Assembly: GCF_001486505.1 (NCBI RefSeq)
Contig: NZ_LN909066.1
Location: forward strand, 323,795-387,794
Length of the DNA stretch: 64,000 nucleotides
Origin: Paenibacillus rubinfantis
GTDB taxonomy: Bacteria; Bacillota; Bacilli; Paenibacillales; Paenibacillaceae
Direction: 5' to 3'
Position numbers and translations under genes: made by a program
Shown here: positions 59,498 through 64,000 of the stretch, one piece after another
Numbering within the stretch: position 1 is the stretch's first letter
Layout of the letters: each line of letters opens with the position of its first letter
Notes under the pieces: generated by a model
What the model was told of the DNA's origin: nothing
The model's input: the letters and a program-made list of their open reading frames with translations, nothing else
The model's database searches: none

Positions 59498-60991
59498 CTA
59501 CGGGCGTTCCAGCGGCAGTTCGATCACGAACGTGGATCCTTCGGGTCCGGAGGCCGTCAGGTTAACCGAGCCATGCTGCTTCTCCGCCAGGCTGCGCACC
59601 AGCGACAATCCTAAGCCTGTCCCGCCGTGGGCTCTGGACCGGTCGCTGCTGACAGTGAAGAACGGATCGAAAATGCGGGATTGCGCCTCCAAGGGAATCC
59701 CCATGCCCGTGTCGCTCACCTTAATTTGCATTCGGCCTGGACCATCCGGTACCGAGACGGCTTCATTGCTCATAACCACCTTTCCTCCCGGTTTGTTGTA
59801 TTTCACGGCGTTATCGAGCAGATTCATCACCATGTGCATCACATTATCCGCATCGGCCCATACCTTGCCTTCCTGTAAATCCGTGACAAGCAGGATCCCC
59901 TGCTTCTCCGCCTTCGCCTGCAAGCGTGTCGCCGCCTCCGCAAGCAAAGGCTTCAGGTCCACCGAGGCCGCATGCGTCTCGAACTCGTATACGTCCATGG
60001 AAGAGAGCTTCAGCGATTTCTCGACCAGCGCGTATAATCGCTCCGCCTCCGTACCGATCTGACGTGAAGCCTCCTCAAGAAGCGCCGGGTCGTCCCGGTA
60101 CATGTCCAGCAAGTCCGTATAGGCGAGAATCGAGGTCAACGGGGTCTTTAACTCATGGCTGATGTTCCCGATGAACAGCTTCTGCTGCTGCTCCAGCTCC
60201 CGTAAACGGGTCACAACCTCAAGCAGCTTGCTTTTTTCATCGGTTAATTGGGCGTGGGTGGTGGCAATTTTTCCGCTCATTTCAAAAATCCCCTGCGCCA
60301 GTTCGCCCAACTCATCCTTCCGTTGGACCGTGGGCTCGCGAAGATACTCTCCTTCCCCAATGCGCATGGCAGCGCGGTTTAACCGCGTGATCACATGGGC
60401 TTGGCGCCAGACGTAGAGGAAACCGAGTAGAAATCCCCCAACCAGTACCGTCACGCCAACAAGCCAGAACAGACGCTGAATCCTCTCATAAAAAGCATGC
60501 TGCTCCGCAAGGGACACATGGAATTGGACCGTCCCCACCGGTTGCTGATCCATCGTATAAAGGGGCGCCAGATACAGCAGTTGATCTCCTTCCGTGATAT
60601 ACGCCGACTGATCTTTGGCTGTATAAGCCAGCGCATCCCGGACGTCCGCCTTGGGCTGAAAAGGCAACGAGGTGCCGACAAGCGTCCCGTCCGTTTTATA
60701 TAACGTAACAGGCAGCCCGCTCTCAGCACCTAAATCGACGGCAAGGCCTTGACCGCTTTGTTCCATAAACGCATCCGGAGCGGGCGAGCCGCTCGTCAGC
60801 GCTTCCTGGCGGACCCGGAGATTTGCGGTCTCCGCTTCCGCAGCCAACGTTTGCTCCAATCGCTGACGCTGGTCCTCCCGGATTCCGGCCAACACTAGGA
60901 CGCTGAGCACGGCGATAACTGAAGCGAGCAGGACGGCAAGCAGCGCGGCCGCCTTCCATTTCAAGCCAAACCGGAAGGTCCACCGCTTCAT
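59498..60991 (-). CDS. Membrane sensor histidine kinase
   Basis: A 497-residue kinase. Transmembrane helices at about 13-35 and 175-198 enclose a 140-residue external sensor with a PAS/Cache-like look (LPVTLYKTDGTLVGTSLPFQ, YTMDQQPVGTVQFHVSL). A HAMP domain (about 198-250) is followed by GNISHELKTPLTSILAYTDLLD with phospho-acceptor His279. The ATPase domain has MNLLDNAVKYNKPGG, VSDTGMGIP, FDPFFTVSSDRSR and GGTGLGLSLVRS. Its start overlaps the stop of the response regulator gene by 4 bp. Signal unknown. Confidence 0.93.
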   Translation of the reverse strand: MKRWTFRFGLKWKAAALLAVLLASVIAVLSVLVLAGIREDQRQRLEQTLAAEAETANLRVRQEALTSGSPAPDAFMEQSGQGLAVDLGAESGLPVTLYKTDGTLVGTSLPFQPKADVRDALAYTAKDQSAYITEGDQLLYLAPLYTMDQQPVGTVQFHVSLAEQHAFYERIQRLFWLVGVTVLVGGFLLGFLYVWRQAHVITRLNRAAMRIGEGEYLREPTVQRKDELGELAQGIFEMSGKIATTHAQLTDEKSKLLEVVTRLRELEQQQKLFIGNISHELKTPLTSILAYTDLLDMYRDDPALLEEASRQIGTEAERLYALVEKSLKLSSMDVYEFETHAASVDLKPLLAEAATRLQAKAEKQGILLVTDLQEGKVWADADNVMHMVMNLLDNAVKYNKPGGKVVMSNEAVSVPDGPGRMQIKVSDTGMGIPLEAQSRIFDPFFTVSSDRSRAHGGTGLGLSLVRSLAEKQHGSVNLTASGPEGSTFVIELPLERP

Positions 60992-61686
60992 GTTAAAGGC
61001 TCCGCGCTTTTATAACCGATGCCGTATACAGTTTGAATGCAATCGCTCCACGGGCCTAGCTTTTTGCGCAGCCGTTGCACGTGCATATCCACCGTTCGCG
61101 TGCCGCCGGCGAAATCGATGTCCCATACCTGCTCCAGCAAGGCCTCCCGGGAATATACTCGTCCCGGATGCCCGGCCAGGAGCGCCAGCAAATCGAACTC
61201 CTTGGGCGTCAGGTCGATCAGGCCCTCCCCGGTGTGAACGGTACGGTTGAGCAGGTTTATCGTTAACCCCCCCAGCTGAATCGGTTCCTGCGTAGCCTCG
61301 CCGGCATCTCCCGGGTGAGGACGCGGCCCGCGCCGCACCAGCGCCTTGACCCGAGCAACCAACTCCCGCATATCAAACGGCTTGGTCATGAAATCGTCCG
61401 CCCCAAGTTCCAGGCCTAGCACTTTGTCGACGATGTCGTTTTTGACGGTTAACAGTAAAATCGCCGGCCGCAACGGACGCCCCTCCAGCCTGCGGCATAC
61501 CTCGTATCCGCTTAGCTTAGGCATCATGACGTCGAGGACCATCACCTCCGGTTTAAACGCATCGACGCGGTCCAGCGCCTCTTGCCCATCCGCCGCCGTC
61601 TCCACCGTATACCCTTCCCGCCGCAGCGCATAAGACACAGCTCCTGAAATACTCGCTTCGTCATCTACTACAAGCACTTTGGTCAT
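60988..61686 (-). CDS. OmpR/PhoB family response regulator
   Basis: A 232-residue regulator, first in its operon. The receiver has DDE at 8-10, phospho-acceptor Asp52 in VMVLDVMMPKLSG and Lys in DDFMTKPF. The winged helix (about 135-228) ends CIQTVYGIGYKSA. A Pro/Gly-rich linker (RRGPRPHPGDAGEATQE) joins the domains. GAGAAGGGG precedes the ATG. No obvious target gene is adjacent. Confidence 0.93.
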   Translation of the reverse strand: MTKVLVVDDEASISGAVSYALRREGYTVETAADGQEALDRVDAFKPEVMVLDVMMPKLSGYEVCRRLEGRPLRPAILLLTVKNDIVDKVLGLELGADDFMTKPFDMRELVARVKALVRRGPRPHPGDAGEATQEPIQLGGLTINLLNRTVHTGEGLIDLTPKEFDLLALLAGHPGRVYSREALLEQVWDIDFAGGTRTVDMHVQRLRKKLGPWSDCIQTVYGIGYKSAEPLT

Positions 61687-61705
61687 ACGATAACCCCTTC
61701 TCGGA

Positions 61706-62167
61706 TTACAAGCTTAAGAAGTAATGGTAAAACTCCGTATCCCGCTCATACCCGCTTGTTTCATACAAGCGCTGAGCCCGGACATTGGGGATGGCCGTCG
61801 ACAGCTCCAGACCTTTGGCGTCCGTTTGTCGGGCATGGGATTTCGCCGCCTCCAAGAGCAGCTTCGCCGCACCTCGGTTCCGGTATTCCTCCCGTACGTA
61901 CAAATCGTTTAAAATCCAAACTCGTTTCATCGAGATCGAAGAATAAGACGGGTACAGTTGGGTAAACCCCACCGTGTTCCCGCTGCTCGGATCGATGGCC
62001 ATAAATACGACGGATTCGCCCCGGTTCAGCCGTTTCTCCAAAAACCGCCGGGCCCCCTCCATATCCGAGGCTTGTTCATAAAATTGGCGATACTCATCAA
62101 AGAGCTGAGCGAGCGGTTCCAAATCCCCGGACGCCACTTCACGAATAATGATTGGTGAATGATTCAT
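61706..62167 (-). CDS. GNAT family N-acetyltransferase
   Basis: A 153-residue enzyme close to full GNAT length. IIIREVASGDLEPLAQLFDEYRQFY, then VGFTQLYPSYSSISMKRVWILNDLYV and the acetyl-CoA loop REEYRNRGAAKLLLEAA, then the C-terminal AQRLYETSGYERDTEFYHYFL. The SMKRVWILNDLYV block resembles acetyltransferases acting on small amines. Substrate unknown. The gap to the DUF4085 gene is 17 bp. Confidence 0.88.
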   Translation of the reverse strand: MNHSPIIIREVASGDLEPLAQLFDEYRQFYEQASDMEGARRFLEKRLNRGESVVFMAIDPSSGNTVGFTQLYPSYSSISMKRVWILNDLYVREEYRNRGAAKLLLEAAKSHARQTDAKGLELSTAIPNVRAQRLYETSGYERDTEFYHYFLSL

Positions 62168-62184
62168 AGGTGCATCTCCATCTC

Positions 62185-62859
62185 TTATTGGATTGTAGTT
62201 TCTAAGGTCACATCGGTGGCGCTCATCGAGAGCTCGTGTAATCCAGTACCCGGAGCGTCCAGAAGCAGCCGGAAATCAACAAAATTAGGCCTAGTCCAAT
62301 CGATTTCCTCATACAAGCAAAGGCTGCCCTGTATAAGCTCAGGGCTTTCGGCGCAAAGAAGGTTTACGTTCCGATATAGGAGACGCGTTTCGTGTTCCTT
62401 GCCGATCTCCTTAAGCATCATCTCAACACTACCATCATCGAGCGGGTTAAACACCTTGATTTGGGCATCGTGAAATCGGACATTCTCTCGAAGACGCTGA
62501 GCACCTACAGGAAGGTCTTGCTTTATCTGTTCGTACCTATCGTTGTATTCGTTGCAGCGTCGTTTCCATTCAGCCTCCCAGGCGGCTTTCCACTCACTGA
62601 TCCAGGCTGCCTCCGCAGGATTTGGCCATTTTGACGTCATCAGGCTTCCATCAAGAACCTGGGGATGAACGTCTGGAGGAAGATGTTTTAGCATAAGAGG
62701 TTGGATGTATTCATACATCTTCTTAGCTTCTTCCGCATAATCCCTGCCTTGTTCGGCATACCAAGCTTGGTCTGCCTCCAGCTCTTGCTCTGAATCCGGA
62801 TAAACCCAATACCCCCGAATTTGCATCTGCTCATACATCGCTTTAGTAAAATAATTCAA
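62185..62859 (-). CDS. DUF4085 family protein
   Basis: I prefer the TTG at 62857-62859, 9 nt after GGGAG and matching the usual family start (xxYFTKAMYEQMQ); a GTG two codons upstream is only 3 nt from that site. About 224 residues, no signal or membrane segment, with a long charged helix (AWISEWKAAWEAEWKRRCNEYNDRYEQI) and a beta-rich C-terminal half containing RFHDAQIKVF. Family function is unknown; members often occur near toxin or immunity-like genes. Confidence 0.78.
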   Translation of the reverse strand: MNYFTKAMYEQMQIRGYWVYPDSEQELEADQAWYAEQGRDYAEEAKKMYEYIQPLMLKHLPPDVHPQVLDGSLMTSKWPNPAEAAWISEWKAAWEAEWKRRCNEYNDRYEQIKQDLPVGAQRLRENVRFHDAQIKVFNPLDDGSVEMMLKEIGKEHETRLLYRNVNLLCAESPELIQGSLCLYEEIDWTRPNFVDFRLLLDAPGTGLHELSMSATDVTLETTIQ

Positions 62860-62881
62860 CCTCACGCACTCCCATCACCGC

Positions 62882-63235
62882 TTACATCTCCAACTCCAGC
62901 AATCGGCGGAGCTGCCACTGCCGCTCCTGCTCGGTCCGCGCCTTAGACGCGGTTGCATCGTTCGCGGCATAGGCCATCGCCTTGGCGGCGTAGGTGGCGC
63001 TATGCGCCGCGTGCCCCGCCACATGCGCGGTAGCCGCCGCGTGGCCGGCCCAGGCGCGAGCCGCTTCGATAGCCAGCCTCGGCCGCAGATCCTCCGGCCG
63101 CTCCGCCTCGAAGCAGGCCAGCACGCGTTCGGCGCAATCCGCCGCCCATAACGCCAACGTACGCTGACTCATCTGCTCCGCTTGGTCGGCGATGGTTCGC
63201 TTGATTTTTACGTCGACAAACTTCCTGGATTCCAA
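62882..63235 (-). CDS. Putative immunity protein (Imm5-like), internally shortened
   Basis: A 117-residue alanine- and histidine-rich helical protein. LALWAADCAERVLACFEAERPEDLRPRLAIEAARAWA is the N-terminal block of the Imm5-like putative immunity family, and GHAAATAHVAGHAAHSATYAAKA is its C-terminal block. In family members I recall, these are separated by about 40 residues (WVRGE...AARKAAxAAHAAARE); here they are directly joined, so an internal in-frame deletion is likely. It starts with TTG at 63235 and a weak ribosome binding site. No polymorphic toxin gene is visible in the window. Confidence 0.65.
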   Translation of the reverse strand: MESRKFVDVKIKRTIADQAEQMSQRTLALWAADCAERVLACFEAERPEDLRPRLAIEAARAWAGHAAATAHVAGHAAHSATYAAKAMAYAANDATASKARTEQERQWQLRRLLELEM

Positions 63236-63265
63236 TGTGGATTTTCCCCTTTCCCCAAAACGAAG

Positions 63266-63544
63266 CTAGTTGAACATCCCCCAGTAGACAATAAACAAGA
63301 GCACCAGGATCACTCCGGCAGTAATGGCCAATTTTTGGATCAAAATTCCGTATATTTTTTTCAGGTGCAAATAGGATTCCGTTAGAATAAATAGACCGGC
63401 AAAGATCGTTACGACCATGCCCAGACTACGAACCAACCCGATGATCGGGCGAAGCAGAAAGAAATCCGCCGCCGGAAAAGGCGCCAGACAAAACCCAGCG
63501 CCGACCAAAAAAGCGTATAACAGGCTTTTTTCCTTGCTCAACAT
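63266..63544 (-). CDS. Small membrane protein of unknown function
   Basis: The ATG at 63544 follows AAGGA by 7 nt and gives 92 residues. Three hydrophobic helices (about 7-25, 34-55 and 70-90). I do not recognise the family. It is codirectional with the VanZ remnant upstream (15 bp) and the Imm5-like gene downstream. Confidence 0.65.
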   Translation of the reverse strand: MLSKEKSLLYAFLVGAGFCLAPFPAADFFLLRPIIGLVRSLGMVVTIFAGLFILTESYLHLKKIYGILIQKLAITAGVILVLLFIVYWGMFN

Positions 63545-63559
63545 CACCACGTCCTTCGC

Positions 63560-63679
63560 TTATTCGGCTTGCAAATATTCCTCATATATTTTATATATGC
63601 TGGCACCTAGCAGAAAACCCGCCGCGTTCAAAATCAGATCGTCGACGTCAATCGAAGTATCGAGTGATGCACGGCCCAC
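63560..63679 (-). pseudogene. C-terminal fragment of a VanZ family gene
   Basis: Forty codons from GTG 63679 read GRASLDTSIDVDDLILNAAG and then FLLGASIYKIYEEYLQAE before TAA. The block S.D..IDVDDLILN..GFLLG is the conserved C-terminal motif of VanZ proteins (compare FDVDDLMTNTLGGMIGF in the gene at 30164). The helices normally upstream are missing: an in-frame TAG, which is the stop of the NUDIX gene, lies just before the fragment. Confidence 0.75.
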
Positions 63680-63682
63680 CTT

Positions 63683-64000
63683 CTATTCTTTGGTTCCACC
63701 CTCGGTGGCCTCTTGTTCGATCCAGTTAAATAACAGCTGATAATACTCGTCCGAATTGGGCGTAAAATCCGTGAGCCGCCAGGTGGCCTGCTGTTCCCGC
63801 AACCCCCCGCTAATCTCGTCCACGTAAACTCCGGCAGACGTCAACAGATCGCGTTTCCCGCAGCGCAGCTCCCTAAATTCCTGCAACCCCACCCAATAAA
63901 GTCCTGTCAGTTCCTCCGTCTGGATGCGGTAATCGAGCAAAGGGCGTTCGTTTTCGTAGATAAAAACATGGTTGATCTCACGATCAATCCAATCAGGTGA
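63683..64000 (-). CDS. NUDIX hydrolase, C-terminal part (runs off the right edge)
   Basis: The last 105 codons of a gene that starts beyond the window. The frame is open to base 64000: PDWIDREINHVFIYENERPLL, then DYRIQTEELTGLYWVGLQEF. This resembles the region following the Nudix box in isopentenyl-diphosphate-isomerase-like NUDIX proteins (DxEIxHVYxxxxxRPLxDxRLQxEEVxGL). The Nudix box itself is outside the window, so the assignment is by the C-terminal half only. Confidence 0.7.
   Translation of the reverse strand, partial: SPDWIDREINHVFIYENERPLLDYRIQTEELTGLYWVGLQEFRELRCGKRDLLTSAGVYVDEISGGLREQQATWRLTDFTPNSDEYYQLLFNWIEQEATEGGTKE

Overview
This 64 kb window looks like chromosomal DNA from a Paenibacillus-like member of the Bacillales. 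The evidence is Gram-positive-type ribosome binding sites (AAGGAGG) before nearly every gene, several TTG and GTG starts, lipoprotein signals, a moderately GC-rich composition, an Amj lipid II flippase, LytTR, DUF4349 and VanZ/RDD proteins, and many carbohydrate-active enzymes. I see no rRNA, tRNA, transposase, phage module or CRISPR array. The assignment to genus is an inference from protein flavour, not from a marker gene.

Layout. 1-7.2 kb: the end of an aromatic acid exporter, a small secreted protein, an AI-2E family membrane protein, a lactonase, an orphan LytTR regulator with a cre-like site at its promoter, an aldose 1-epimerase, an MFS transporter and an NlpC/P60 lipoprotein. 7.3-12 kb: a membrane protein with a degenerate J domain, then a LacI regulator and a GH94 cellobiose phosphorylase that share a near-identical operator. 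12-18.9 kb: a MarR/DHA2-efflux operon with a perfect 20-bp palindrome, a methyl-accepting protein, an ECF41 sigma factor followed by the remnant of its usual carboxymuconolactone decarboxylase partner, and a GH36 alpha-galactosidase. 19-25.5 kb: a four-gene minus-strand operon for an exopolysaccharide, with two NodB-like proteins, a TviB/WbpO-type UDP-HexNAc dehydrogenase and a PilZ-containing processive glycosyltransferase. 25.7-32.7 kb: a collapsed LysR gene, a multicopper oxidase lipoprotein divergent from a two-component system, a VanZ-RDD protein and a DUF4349 lipoprotein. 32.8-39.2 kb: a FabF paralogue, a MmyB-type regulator split by a 69-bp insertion that created 21-bp direct repeats, a Fur-boxed siderophore-binding lipoprotein and a domain-permuted GH3 beta-glucosidase. 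39.2-56.7 kb: mostly short housekeeping and accessory genes (NUDIX, GNAT, Amj, methyltransferase, TauE/SafE, S9 peptidase, two APC permeases around a LysR regulator, HAD nucleotidase, AraC-GyrI, pentapeptide protein, two DinB proteins). 56.8-64 kb: a surface/lipoprotein pair, a 640-bp repeat-rich non-coding stretch, a second two-component system and a run of small, partly decayed genes.

How it works together. Cellobiose phosphorylase, the GH3 and GH36 glycosidases, the mutarotase and the MFS carriers point to use of plant oligosaccharides, each under local control (LacI operator, cre-like site, inverted repeats). The exopolysaccharide operon could make and trim an amino-uronic-acid polymer. 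A recurring theme is gene decay by short deletions: at least five remnants or internally shortened genes lie in the window, and none is next to an insertion sequence.
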